Source: BOG-908 sp963751795 (GTDB lineage Bacteria; Pseudomonadota; Alphaproteobacteria; Acetobacterales; Acetobacteraceae). Taken from it: 64,000 bases of DNA. The notes beneath the pieces were generated by a model that was not told the origin of the DNA, did not search any database, and saw only the letters and a program-made list of their open reading frames with translations. Where the stretch lies: NCBI GenBank assembly GCA_963751795.1, contig CAVVVI010000004.1:186001-250000 (forward strand), written 5' to 3'. Positions 1 through 9,540 of this stretch are shown here, one piece after another. Numbering within the stretch: the first letter of the stretch is position 1; the number at the start of each line of letters is the position of its first letter. Both the position numbers and the translations under genes were made by a program.

Positions 1-1201
1 CGCCGGACGGCTGCAAGCTCACCGGCCCGGTCGGCCAGCAAACGTTCGGCACCCAGAGCACCGTACTGGCGGCGAAAAACAACCGCACCGAGTCCACCGT
101 GCAGGCCACCGTCACGCAGTATCTCTACCGCGGCGGCCGCACCACGGCCACCACGCACGAGGCGGTCAACAGCGTCTATGCCGAGCGCGCCCGCCTGATC
201 GCCGAGGAAGAGACCGTCTTCGCCGACACCATCAACGCCTATGTCGGCGTCATCGAAGACCGCCAGCTTCTCAAGCTGGATCTGGCCAACGAGCAGGTGC
301 TGGGCGACGAGCTGCGCGCCATCAACGACCGCTTCAAGGTGGGCGAACTCACCCGCACCGACGTGGCGCAGGCCGAAGCGGCGCTTGGCCCAGGCCATCG
401 CCACCCGCCAGACCGCCGCCGGCACGCTGGAGACGGCCAACGCCACCTTCGTGCGATCCGTCGGCGTCTATCCCCCGGCCGACCTCGCCGACCCGCAGCC
501 GCTTGCAGCTGCCGGTCAAGAACGAGAAGGACGCGTTCAACCTCGCCGTCCTGAACAACCCCAACGTGCTCGCCGCCAAGTTCAACGAATCGCAGCTGCG
601 CGACGCGGTGGACGTGGCGTTCAGCACGCTCGGCCCCAACCTCAGCGTGCAGGGCAGCGGCTTCGAGCAGAACGGCACGTCGCTGAACCGCGAACGCAGC
701 TACGGCGCCTCGGCCACGCTGAACCTGACGCTGCCCATCTATCAGGGCGGCCAGGAATACGCCGCCATCCGCCAGGCGCGGCAGAACTACCTGCAGGCCG
801 TGCGCCAGACGGAAGATGCCCAGCGCGCCGCCCGCGAACAGGCCGTGCAGGCGTTCGAAACGCTGACCGCCGCCCGCGCCTCGATCGCCAGCTCGCACGT
901 CGCCGTACGGTCCAGCGAGATCGCGCTCGAAGGTCTGGAACGCGAAGCCCTGGTCGGCAGCGCCACCACCCAGGCCGTGCTGATCGGCCAGCAGAACCTG
1001 CTCTCGGCCGAAATCACGCTGGTGCAGAACGTCACCAGCCTGGTCACCGCCAGCTACGGCGTTGCCTCGGCCATCGGCCGCCTCACCGCCAGCGATCTCG
1101 GCCTGCAGGTGCCGCTGTATGACGAGACGGCCTACTACAAGGCGGTGCGCGGCCTGCTCTGGGGCACCGGCGACCGCGCCGTCAACCAGCCGGGCCGCTG
1201 A
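1..1201 (+). CDS. tolC: TolC-family outer-membrane efflux protein, 5' partial, two frame breaks
   Basis: This is the C-terminal part of a TolC-type outer-membrane channel for type I secretion or RND efflux; the start lies outside the window. In-frame peptide runs from base 3 (PDGCKLTGPVGQQTFG) and includes the typical YLYRGGRTTATTHEA and RFKVGELTRTDVAQAEA helix segments. Later segments NNPNVLAAKFNESQL and LNLTLPIYQGGQEYA are also typical of the family. The protein is spread over three frames. A CTG Leu codon reads CTTG at 385-386 and again at 503-504, and each extra T shifts the frame by +1. Removing both restores one continuous TolC. Both lesions have the same form, which suggests sequence error. 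popZ follows 4 bp downstream. Confidence 0.88.
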   Translation, partial: AGRLQAHRPGRPANVRHPEHRTGGEKQPHRVHRAGHRHAVSLPRRPHHGHHARGGQQRLCRARPPDRRGRDRLRRHHQRLCRRHRRPPASQAGSGQRAGAGRRAARHQRPLQGGRTHPHRRGAGRSGAWPRPSPPARPPPARWRRPTPPSCDPSASIPRPTSPTRSRLQLPVKNEKDAFNLAVLNNPNVLAAKFNESQLRDAVDVAFSTLGPNLSVQGSGFEQNGTSLNRERSYGASATLNLTLPIYQGGQEYAAIRQARQNYLQAVRQTEDAQRAAREQAVQAFETLTAARASIASSHVAVRSSEIALEGLEREALVGSATTQAVLIGQQNLLSAEITLVQNVTSLVTASYGVASAIGRLTASDLGLQVPLYDETAYYKAVRGLLWGTGDRAVNQPGR

Positions 1202-1205
1202 AGCC

Positions 1206-1810
1206 ATGACCGCGCCGGAGGCCGAACCCGCCGGCGATCCGTCCATGGAGGATATCCTCGCCTCCATCCGCCGCATCCTCGCGGACGGCGAAGGCGGGGA
1301 GGCCACGGGCGAAGGCGTGGCGCCGCCGCACGCCGCCGCCTGCGCACCGGGCCAGCCAGCCGGCCCAGCTCCGGACAGCGTGTTCCTGCTCGACCGAACG
1401 ATGCTCATCGAGGAGCCTGCCGCCATGCCGGACCCGGCCCCGCCCGCCGCCACATCGCTCCACGCCACGCCGCCCGATCCTCGCCGCCCGATCCTGCGCC
1501 AGCGGGGCCCATGCCGGCCGCCAACCCGCCCGAGGCCGCCCTGGGCGACGACAGCCATCTCGACGCCGGCACGCCAGCACCCGAACCGCTGCTGGCGGCC
1601 AGTGCGGCAGCGGCCGCCACCGCCTCGCTGGGCGCGCTGGTGCGCGTGGTGGGCGAGCGCGCCACCCCCGTCTATCGGGGCGGCCCCACGCTGGAGGACA
1701 TGGTGCGCGAGGAGATCCGCCCCCTGGTCAAAGCCTGGCTGGACCAGAACCTCGCGCCCATGGTCGAGCGGCTGGTGCGCACCGAGATCGAGCGCGTTAC
1801 CCGGAGCTGA
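1206..1810 (+). CDS. popZ: PopZ-like pole-organizing protein (DUF2497), frame-broken in the linker
   Basis: The N-terminus carries the PopZ/DUF2497 signature MEDILASIRRIL about 14 residues in. The C-terminus, in another frame, carries TLEDMVREEIRPLVKAWLDQ and LAPMVERLVRTEIERV, the conserved helical oligomerisation region. A Pro/Ala-rich linker separates the two ends, as is usual for PopZ. The frame changes by -1 (or +2) somewhere around 1430-1490 inside this linker, so the exact lesion is hard to place. In alphaproteobacteria PopZ forms a polar network that tethers ParB-parS and cell-cycle regulators. The position between tolC and valS matches common alphaproteobacterial synteny. Either the frame break is a sequence error or the protein is inactive. 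Confidence 0.82.
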
Positions 1811-1899
1811 AGCCGCCGGGCGCGGCACAGCCCGGCAGCCTTGCCCATAAAGTGGGGCCGCCCGCTTCCCTCCGCCCGAAGCACCGCTACAACACCGCC

Positions 1900-4578
1900 A
1901 TGCTCGACAAATCCTTCGATCCCGCCGCCGCCGAACCCGCCCTCTACGCCGGCTGGGAAGCCCAGGGCAGCTTTGCCGCCGGCCGCAGCACCGGCGCGCC
2001 GTTCACGGTGATGATCCCGCCGCCGAACGTCACCGGCAGCCTCCATATCGGCCACGCGCTCAATTTCGTGCTGCAGGATACGCTGGTGCGCTGGCAACGC
2101 ATGGCCGGGCGCGACGCGCTCTGGCAACCGGGCACCGACCACGCCGGCATCGCCACCCAGATGGTCGTCGAACGCCTGCTCGCCACCGAGGGCACCACCC
2201 GCCAGGCGATCGGCCGCACCGCGTTCCTCGACCGCGTCTGGCAATGGAAGGCGCAGTCCGGCGGCACCATCACCGACCAGATGCGCCGCCTGGGCGCCAG
2301 CGTGGATTGGCCACGCGAGCGCTTCACCATGGATGACGGGCTCAACGCCGCCGTGCGCGAGGTGTTCGTCACCCTCTACGAACAGGGCCTGATCACCCGC
2401 GCCCGCCGCCTGGTGAACTGGGATCCGAAATTCCAGTCCGCCATCTCCGATCTCGAAGTCGAGGCGCGCGAGCTGCGCGGCCATCTCTGGCACATACGCT
2501 ACCCGGTCGAAGGCGGGCAGGAGCACCTGACCGTCGCCACCACGCGGCCGGAAACCCTGCTGGGCGACACCGCGGTGGCCGTCCACCCGGAAGATGCGCG
2601 CTACGCCCATCTGGTCGGCCGTCACGTGGTGCTGCCGCTCACCGGCCGCCGCGTGCCCATCGTGGCCGACACCTATTCCGACCCGGAGAAGGGCACCGGC
2701 GCCGTCAAGATCACGCCGGCGCACGATTTCAACGATTTCGAGGTGGGCCAGCGCCACGGCCTGGCCATGCCCAGCGTGCTGGACCGCCAGGCCCGCATCA
2801 CCCTCGCCGAGATCGAGCTGGGGAGCGTGCCTGGCGTAGCCGACCCCGCCTTCACCCGCACGCTGGAAGGGCTGGACCGCGACGCCGCCCGCGCGGCCAT
2901 CGTGGCCGAGCTCGACCGCCTCGGCCTGCTGGACCGCGTCGAGCCGCACACCCACCAGGTGCCGCACGGTGACCGCTCCGGCGTAGTAATCGAACCGCTG
3001 CTGACCCTGCAATGGTATTGCGACGCCGCCACCCTGGCCGGCCCTGCAATCCGCGCCGTAGAAGAAGGCCGCATAACCTTCGTGCCGCGGCAGTGGGAAA
3101 ACACGTTTTTCGCCTGGATGCGCGACATCAAGCCCTGGTGCATCAGCCGCCAGCTCTGGTGGGGCCACCGCATCCCGGCCTGGTACGCGCCCGACGGCCG
3201 GGTGTTCGTGGCCCGCACCCAGGCCGAAGCCGAAGCGCAGGCGGCCGCCAGCACCGGCAAGCCCACCGCGCTGGTGCAGGACGAGGACGTGCTGGACACC
3301 TGGTTCAGCTCCGGCCTGTGGCCGTTCTCCACCCTGGGCTGGCCCGAACGCACCGATCTGCTGGCCCGCCACTACCCGACCGACGTGCTGGTCACCGGCT
3401 TCGACATCATCTTCTTCTGGGTCGCCCGCATGGCGATGCTGGGGCTGCATCTGATGGGCGACGTGCCGTTCCGCACCGTGGTCATCCACGGCCTGGTGCG
3501 CGACGAGCGCGGCCAGAAGATGAGCAAGTCCAAGGGCAACGGCATCGATCCGCTCAGCCTGATGGACTCCTACGGCGCCGACGCGCTGCGGCTGGCCATC
3601 TGCCAGCTCACCGGCCCCGGCCGCGACATCAAGCTCGGGCCCGCGCGCGTGGCCGATGCGCGCAGCTTCGTCACCAAACTATGGAACGCCGCCCGCTTCT
3701 GCGAAATGAACGGCGTCGCCCCCGTGGCGGGCTTCGACCCGGATGCGGCGGCAACGCCGCTCTGCCGCTGGCTGCTCGATGCCGCCAGCACCGCCATCGG
3801 CGAGGCCACCGCGGCACTGGAAGCCTACCGTTTCGACGAGTATGCCGCCGCCTGCTACCGCTTCACCTGGAACGTGCTCTGCGACTGGTTCGTCGAACTC
3901 GCCAAGCCCGTGCTGCTGGGCCCGGACGGGCCGCCGAAGGACGAGCTGCGCGCGACGGCCGCCCACGTGCTGGGCATCATCCTGCGCCTGCTGCACCCCG
4001 CCACCCCCTTCGTTACCGAGGCGCTGTGGGGCGGGCTCGGCTACGGCCCGGCGCTCAGCCTGATCGGCACACCCTGGCCGCAGGCCGCCTTGCTCGGCCC
4101 GGCAGCCCCGCGGGAGGAGATCGACTGGCTGATCCGCTTCATCACCGCCATCCGCGTGGTGCGGGCCGAGATGAACGTACCGCCCAGCCTGAAAGCGCCC
4201 ATCCTGCTGCGCGACGCCAGCCCGCAGACCCACGCGCGCGCCCAAGCCTGGCTGGAAGCCGCCGGCCGCCTCGCGCGCGTCTCGGCCATCGAGACGGCAC
4301 CCGCAACCCCGCCACCCGGCTGCGCGCAGATCGTGCTGGACGAAGCCACGCTGTTCCTGCCGCTGGCCGGGCTGATCGACCTGGATGCCGAGCGCACCCG
4401 CCTGGAACGCGACCGCAGCCGCGCCGCCGAATCCCGGCAATCCGTGCTGCGCAAGCTGGAGAACGCCGATTTCGTGGCCCGCGCCAAGCCGGAGATCGTC
4501 GAGGAAAATCGCGAGCGCGCCCGGGCCGCAGAACGCGAGATCGAACGGCTCGACGCGGCGCTTGCACGCCTGCGTTGA
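1900..4578 (+). CDS. valS: Valine--tRNA ligase
   Basis: This class I aminoacyl-tRNA synthetase charges tRNA-Val in the cytoplasm. The nucleotide-binding HIGH motif appears as PPNVTGSLHIGHALN near residue 45. The KMSKS loop appears as GQKMSKSKGN near residue 540. An editing (CP1) domain with TTRPETLLGDTAVAVHP lies between them, and a C-terminal coiled-coil tail (ERTRLERDRSRAAESRQS) follows. About 892 residues is normal for the family. I chose ATG 1900 (MLDKSFDPAAAEP) over the in-frame ATG at 1852 because the family begins at this point and the upstream 16 residues look like translated leader. It follows popZ in the same direction. Confidence 0.97.
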   Translation: MLDKSFDPAAAEPALYAGWEAQGSFAAGRSTGAPFTVMIPPPNVTGSLHIGHALNFVLQDTLVRWQRMAGRDALWQPGTDHAGIATQMVVERLLATEGTTRQAIGRTAFLDRVWQWKAQSGGTITDQMRRLGASVDWPRERFTMDDGLNAAVREVFVTLYEQGLITRARRLVNWDPKFQSAISDLEVEARELRGHLWHIRYPVEGGQEHLTVATTRPETLLGDTAVAVHPEDARYAHLVGRHVVLPLTGRRVPIVADTYSDPEKGTGAVKITPAHDFNDFEVGQRHGLAMPSVLDRQARITLAEIELGSVPGVADPAFTRTLEGLDRDAARAAIVAELDRLGLLDRVEPHTHQVPHGDRSGVVIEPLLTLQWYCDAATLAGPAIRAVEEGRITFVPRQWENTFFAWMRDIKPWCISRQLWWGHRIPAWYAPDGRVFVARTQAEAEAQAAASTGKPTALVQDEDVLDTWFSSGLWPFSTLGWPERTDLLARHYPTDVLVTGFDIIFFWVARMAMLGLHLMGDVPFRTVVIHGLVRDERGQKMSKSKGNGIDPLSLMDSYGADALRLAICQLTGPGRDIKLGPARVADARSFVTKLWNAARFCEMNGVAPVAGFDPDAAATPLCRWLLDAASTAIGEATAALEAYRFDEYAAACYRFTWNVLCDWFVELAKPVLLGPDGPPKDELRATAAHVLGIILRLLHPATPFVTEALWGGLGYGPALSLIGTPWPQAALLGPAAPREEIDWLIRFITAIRVVRAEMNVPPSLKAPILLRDASPQTHARAQAWLEAAGRLARVSAIETAPATPPPGCAQIVLDEATLFLPLAGLIDLDAERTRLERDRSRAAESRQSVLRKLENADFVARAKPEIVEENRERARAAEREIERLDAALARLR

Positions 4579-4608
4579 GTCATGCGAAGCCAGCACACCC
4601 GTTCGGAA

Positions 4609-4637
4609 TTGATTTCGTTACCGTTTTCGTTTACGAT
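4609..4637 (+). promoter_or_regulatory. Candidate sigma-70 promoter for the GGDEF gene
   Basis: TTGATT at 4609-4614 and TACGAT at 4632-4637 are separated by exactly 17 bp in a locally AT-richer stretch after valS. This would give a leader of about 70 nt before the GTG start at 4715. It is judged by eye only. Confidence 0.4.
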
Positions 4638-4714
4638 CCGTTAAGCTCCGGGCGCTAGAAGATTGCGACGCCAGAAGCGGCAAGCCGCGCGCTGGCGCGT
4701 CAGGGTGGGAGGTC

Positions 4715-5968
4715 GTGCTGGACGATCTGATCGAAGGTTGGCTGGCGGGGCAGGGCCAGAAGCTCGCCCTCCGCTTTCCGGAGCGGCTGGAGCAGCGTTT
4801 CGAAGCCGATACCGGCGCCGAGCGGAGCCGTGCGCTGATGGTGTTCGGCGCCATCGGCTTCCTGTTCGGCACCCTGCTGTTCCCCGTCATCCAGGCAGAC
4901 GTGCCGGACGTGGCCTATCAGGCCCGCATCCTCTATCTCGGTTTTTCCATGCCGTTCGGCTTCGCGGTGGCCGCCGGCATGTGGCTGCAGCCGCCGCCGG
5001 TGCTGCGCGAAGGCCTCACGCTGCTGGCCAACGCGGTATGCGCCTGCGTCACCATGTACCTCTTCGCGGTCAGCCGGGCCGCCTACGCGCCGCTCTTCGT
5101 GGCCGGCGTCGCCGTGCTGCTGGTGTACAGCGCCATCGGCGTACAGCTCCGCTTCCGCTACGCGCTGGCCGCCATGGCCGTTATCGTCGGCACCTACGCC
5201 TGGGCCCTGCATGTCAGGGCGGATATCTCGGCGATCGAACAACGCAACCTCGTCGTCGTGGTCTCCTTCACCGCCGCCTACCTCATGCTGGCGAACTGGC
5301 GGCTGGAACGGGCATTCCGCCGCGGCTACCTGCTGATGCTGCGCGAACGGCTGCAGCGGCAGGACCTCTCGCTGCGCAACATCGAGCTGGACGAGCTGGC
5401 GCGGCGCGACCCGCTCACCGGCCTGGCCAACCGCCGCGCCTACGATGCCTGGCTGGCAGCCGCCTGGGCGCAGGAATTCACGCTGGAGGCGGGCGGCGAC
5501 CGCGCCGGCCGCGGCCGCCTCGGCCTGATCGTCATCGACGTGGACCGTTTCAAGGCGTTCAACGATTTCTACGGCCATGCCGCCGGCGATGGCTGCCTGA
5601 AAAAGATCGCGGTCTGCCTGCGCGAGCAGCTGCGCGGCACCACCGATCTCGTGGCCCGCCTGGGCGGCGAGGAATTCGCCGTCCTGCTGCCCGCGTTGTC
5701 GGAGGCCACCTGCGCCGATGTGGCCGAGCGCATGCGCGTGGCCGTCCAGCGCCTCGAACTGCCGCATTCCGGCCTCGGCCCGCACGGCCTGGTCACCGTC
5801 AGCGCCGGGGTCGCCAGCCACCTCGTCCTGCCCAGCCAAAGCCCCGCCTCGCTGTTCGAGGCGGCCGATACCGCGCTCTACCAGGCCAAGGTTTCCGGCC
5901 GGAACCGGGTCTGCGTGGCCACCACCCACACAGCCCCGGCCGAAGCTCCGCAAGTGCTGGCCGGCTGA
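4715..5968 (+). CDS. Membrane-anchored diguanylate cyclase (GGDEF domain)
   Basis: The product is a predicted c-di-GMP synthase. Residues about 45-195 form several hydrophobic helices (for example FGAIGFLFGTLLFPVI and YALAAMAVIVGTYAWAL), an unclassified membrane sensor region. A short helix leads to the GGDEF domain from about residue 225 (RRDPLTGLANRRAYDAWLA). The active site reads RLGGEEF, which is catalytically competent. The usual RxxD inhibitory site five residues upstream reads GTTD, so product inhibition may be absent. The start is GTG 4715, preceded by a good GGGTGGGAGG ribosome-binding site. The gene stands alone between valS and the LOV kinase. Confidence 0.9.
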   Translation: MLDDLIEGWLAGQGQKLALRFPERLEQRFEADTGAERSRALMVFGAIGFLFGTLLFPVIQADVPDVAYQARILYLGFSMPFGFAVAAGMWLQPPPVLREGLTLLANAVCACVTMYLFAVSRAAYAPLFVAGVAVLLVYSAIGVQLRFRYALAAMAVIVGTYAWALHVRADISAIEQRNLVVVVSFTAAYLMLANWRLERAFRRGYLLMLRERLQRQDLSLRNIELDELARRDPLTGLANRRAYDAWLAAAWAQEFTLEAGGDRAGRGRLGLIVIDVDRFKAFNDFYGHAAGDGCLKKIAVCLREQLRGTTDLVARLGGEEFAVLLPALSEATCADVAERMRVAVQRLELPHSGLGPHGLVTVSAGVASHLVLPSQSPASLFEAADTALYQAKVSGRNRVCVATTHTAPAEAPQVLAG

Positions 5969-6216
5969 CGGCCTCGCCGGTGCCGCCACATTGGCGCGGC
6001 ATCGGCAACGGCCCGCGCCCGCCTGGGCGAGCAGGCCCGATTGCACGGCCTTGTGCCGCAACTCCCGCGCCGCCACCCGCGCTAGGGTTGTAGCGCATCG
6101 CCCAGTGTGCTCGCAGCGCGTCCCAAGTCGAACCGCACGAGACAATTATCCAACATCCGCCACTCTCCCCCAATCCCGATCCGGCCTATCACGGCGCCCG
6201 CGGCGGCGCCGAAGCC

Positions 6217-9200
6217 GTGCCCATGGCCGGCATGATGGCGGCCGATGGTGCGGACCCGTTTGCCGCCGCCGTGCGCTCCACCCGGGTGTCGATGGTGATC
6301 AGCAACCCGCTCCTGCCCGATAACCCCATCGTGTTCGCCAACGATGCCTTCTGCCAGCTCACCGGCTACACACCGGACGAAGTTCTCGGCCGCAACTGCC
6401 GCTTCCTGCAGGGCGACGCCACCAGCCCGGCCGTGATCGCCCGCATCCGCGAGGCCATCAGCTGCGGCGAGCCGATCGAGACCGATCTTTGCAACTACCG
6501 CCGGGACGGCACGCCGTTCTGGAACCACATGACGATGTCGCCGGTGCGCGACGCCGCCGGCCGTATCATCTTCTTCGTCGCCAGCCAGACCGACGTCACG
6601 CCCGAGCGTCAGCGCCTGACCGGCCTCGTCTCCGACAACCAGGCGCTTGCCGCCGAATTGCAGGACCGCCTGCAGGCCCAGGCCGAGAGCGAGGCGCGGC
6701 TGCTGATGGCGACCCGGGCCGGGCGCCTCGGCATCTGGGAGCTCGATCTGGCCACCGTCGGGCTCACCACATCATCCACTGCGCGCGAGATCTTCGGCCG
6801 CAACCCGGCCGAGCCGTTCAGCTACGCGCAGATGCTGGCCCAGATCCACCCCGCCGACCGCGCTCGCGTGGCAGCCATCGCCTCGGGCAGCGACCAGGCC
6901 GGCACGGCCGAGGACGACGAATACCGGGTGATCCGGCCGGACGGCAGCATCGTCTGGCTGCAGCTGCGCGCCCAGGCCTGGCGCAGCCCGCCGGGCGCCG
7001 CCCTGCGCGTCGCGGGCGTGGCGATGGACGTGACAACGCGCAAGCGCGCCGAACAGCGGCTGGAGTTGAGCGAGGAAGCCCTCCGCCTCGCCACGGTGGC
7101 GGCCGATGTCGGCACGTGGGACCTCGATCTCGCCACCAACACGCTGACTTTGTCGGACCGCACCAAGGCGATGTTCGGCGTGGCTCCTGAGGTGCCCTGC
7201 ACGCTGGACGATTTCTACGCCGGCCTGCACCCGGAAGATCGCGCGGCCGCAAGCGCCGCGCTCGCCGCTACGCTCGATCCGGCCCGCCGCGCCACCTACG
7301 ATGTGGAATACCGCACCGTCGGCCGCGACGATGGCGCGGTGCGCTGGGTCGCCGCCAAAGGCCGCGCGATGTTCGATGCGAGCGGCACCTGCATCCGCGC
7401 TTTGGGCACCGCGATCGACATCACCGCCCGGCGCGCCGAAGCCACGCGCAAGGCGTTCCTGCTGAACCTGCTCGACGATCTGCGCGCGCTCACCGATCCG
7501 CAGGCCATCACCGAGGCGGCGCTCACCGCGCTGGGCCGCCATCTCGGCGTCTGCCGCGCCGGCTACGGCACCGTGCGGCCGGATGGCAGGGTCGCCCGGC
7601 TGGAAACCGGCTACACGCTGCGCCCCGCCGAGCCGCGCAGCGGCGCGCTGCGGCTGGATCTGCTGGGCAACGGCAGCCTCGCCCGCCTGCGCCAGGGCGC
7701 GCCCATCGCCGTGCCCGATACCGCGGCCCTGCCCCCCGCCGATGGTGCCTGGGACAGCCCGGAAACCCGCGCTTTCGCCGCCGTGCCGCTGCTGCGCGAG
7801 GGCGGGCTGGCCGCCTTCCTGTTCGTGGGCCACGCCAGCCCGCGGCCCTGGCCCGAGCAGGAACTGGCGCTGATCGCCGACGTGGCCGCCCGGCTGTGGG
7901 ACGTGGTGGCCCGCGCCAAGGCCGAGGCCGAGCTGCGCAGCGCCAACGCGGCGCTGGAACGCCAGGTGATCGAGCGCACCGCCGCCTGCCAGGCGAGCGA
8001 ACGCCGCATGCGGGCCGTGTTCGAGACGAGTTACCAGCTCAAGGGCCTGCTGGCGCGCAGCGGCGTCGTCGTGGACCTCAACGCCACGGCACTCGCCACC
8101 ATCGGGCAGAGCCTTTCCGCGGTTGCCGGCCAGCTGTTCTGGGAGACGCCGTGGTTCAGCCGCACCCCCGGCGTGCCGGCGCGCATCCGTGCGGCCGTCC
8201 TGCAGGCAGCCCGCGGCGAGGAAACCCGCACGCAGATCACCGTCCAGGTGCCGGCCGGCCTGCGCACGTACGATCTCTCCGTCCGCCCGATCCGCGATGC
8301 CGAAGGCGAGGTGGTGGCCATCCTGCCCGAGGCGATCGACATCACCGAGCGCCGGCAGGCCGAGGAGCAGTTGCGGCAGGCGCAGAAGATGGAAGCCGTG
8401 GGCCAGCTCACCGGCGGCATTGCGCATGATTTCAACAACCTGCTCACCGGCATCCTGGGCAGCCTCGAGCTGCTGCACACCCGCATCGCCGAAGGCCGCA
8501 CCGACGGGCTGATGCGCTACGCCGCCGGCGCCAGCGCCGCCGCCCAGCGCGCCGCGGCCCTCACGCAGCGCCTGCTCGCCTTCGCCCGCCGCCAGCCGCT
8601 CGATCCGAAAGCGATGGACACCAACCGCCTGCTGCTCGGCATGCAGGATCTGCTGGCCCACACGCTCGGCCCCTCCATCCGGCTGCGGCTGAACCTGGCC
8701 CCCGATCTGTGGCCCGCCCTCAGCGACACGCACCAGCTGGAGAACGCGCTGCTCAACCTCGCCATCAACGCGCGCGATGCCATGCCCGGCGGCGGCGAGC
8801 TGACCATCGCGACCCGCAACGCCGAGTTGGACCACGCCTATGCCGCACGCCAGGGCGGCGAAGTGCGGCCGGGCCATTACGTGGCCGTCAGCATCGCTGA
8901 TTCCGGCGTGGGCATGACGCCGGACGTGCTGGCCAAGGCGTTCGACCCGTTCTTCACCACCAAGCCGCTGGGCCAGGGCACCGGGCTCGGCCTGTCGATG
9001 CTGTACGGCTTCATCACGCAGTCCCGCGGCCATGTCTGCGTCGTCTCGCAGCCGGGGAACGGCACCACCTTCACGCTGCATCTGCCGCGCCACGACGCCC
9101 CGGCCAGCCTGGCCGCACCAGGCGAAAACCCTGCCGCCCAGGCGCAGGAAGGTGCGGGGGAGACCATCCTGGTGGTCGAGGACGAAACGACGGTGCGCAT

Positions 9201-9540
9201 GCTGGTGGCCGAAACGCTGCACGATCTCGGCTACGCCACGCTGGAAGCCGCCGACGGCCCGGCCGGCCTCGCCATCCTGCAATCCGATGCGCGGATCGAC
9301 CTGCTGCTGACCGATGTGGGCCTGCCCGGCCTGAACGGCCGCCAGCTGGCCGATGCCGCCCGCCTGCACCGGCCGGCGCTGCGCGTGCTGTTCATGACCG
9401 GCTATGCCCATAATGCGGCGATCGGGCAGGGCGAGGCGTTCGCCCCCGGCATGGGCATCATCTCCAAGCCGTTCGCGCTGGAAGCGCTGGCCACCAAGGT
9501 TGGCGCCATGATCGAGGGCAGGGCGGAACCCGTCGCGTGA
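6217..9540 (+). CDS. LOV-domain multi-PAS hybrid histidine kinase (blue-light sensor)
   Basis: This 1107-residue protein begins with a LOV-type PAS domain (about 15-135) holding the flavin-adduct motif GRNCRFLQG, with Cys near residue 61. This is the hallmark of FMN blue-light receptors. Two PAS domains (about 165-410), a GAF-like region (about 415-570) and another PAS (about 595-715) follow. The kinase core has an H-box GQLTGGIAHDFNN (His near 738) and a G-box TKPLGQGTGLGLSMLYG. A C-terminal receiver starts near residue 983 (ILVVEDETT), with phospho-Asp in LLLTDVGLPG (near 1033) and the conserved Lys in ISKPF. The start is GTG 6217, and ATG 6223 is an alternative. The 3' end overlaps selO by GTGA, so the two are probably translationally coupled. 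Photoactivity is inferred from the motif. Confidence 0.93.
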   Translation: MPMAGMMAADGADPFAAAVRSTRVSMVISNPLLPDNPIVFANDAFCQLTGYTPDEVLGRNCRFLQGDATSPAVIARIREAISCGEPIETDLCNYRRDGTPFWNHMTMSPVRDAAGRIIFFVASQTDVTPERQRLTGLVSDNQALAAELQDRLQAQAESEARLLMATRAGRLGIWELDLATVGLTTSSTAREIFGRNPAEPFSYAQMLAQIHPADRARVAAIASGSDQAGTAEDDEYRVIRPDGSIVWLQLRAQAWRSPPGAALRVAGVAMDVTTRKRAEQRLELSEEALRLATVAADVGTWDLDLATNTLTLSDRTKAMFGVAPEVPCTLDDFYAGLHPEDRAAASAALAATLDPARRATYDVEYRTVGRDDGAVRWVAAKGRAMFDASGTCIRALGTAIDITARRAEATRKAFLLNLLDDLRALTDPQAITEAALTALGRHLGVCRAGYGTVRPDGRVARLETGYTLRPAEPRSGALRLDLLGNGSLARLRQGAPIAVPDTAALPPADGAWDSPETRAFAAVPLLREGGLAAFLFVGHASPRPWPEQELALIADVAARLWDVVARAKAEAELRSANAALERQVIERTAACQASERRMRAVFETSYQLKGLLARSGVVVDLNATALATIGQSLSAVAGQLFWETPWFSRTPGVPARIRAAVLQAARGEETRTQITVQVPAGLRTYDLSVRPIRDAEGEVVAILPEAIDITERRQAEEQLRQAQKMEAVGQLTGGIAHDFNNLLTGILGSLELLHTRIAEGRTDGLMRYAAGASAAAQRAAALTQRLLAFARRQPLDPKAMDTNRLLLGMQDLLAHTLGPSIRLRLNLAPDLWPALSDTHQLENALLNLAINARDAMPGGGELTIATRNAELDHAYAARQGGEVRPGHYVAVSIADSGVGMTPDVLAKAFDPFFTTKPLGQGTGLGLSMLYGFITQSRGHVCVVSQPGNGTTFTLHLPRHDAPASLAAPGENPAAQAQEGAGETILVVEDETTVRMLVAETLHDLGYATLEAADGPAGLAILQSDARIDLLLTDVGLPGLNGRQLADAARLHRPALRVLFMTGYAHNAAIGQGEAFAPGMGIISKPFALEALATKVGAMIEGRAEPVA

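Noticed and set aside
1672..3489. Long minus-strand open frame (about 605 codons) opposite popZ/valS
   Set aside because: It is antisense to a clear valS, rich in Gly/Ala/Arg/His with no family motif, and explained by GC-rich codon bias.
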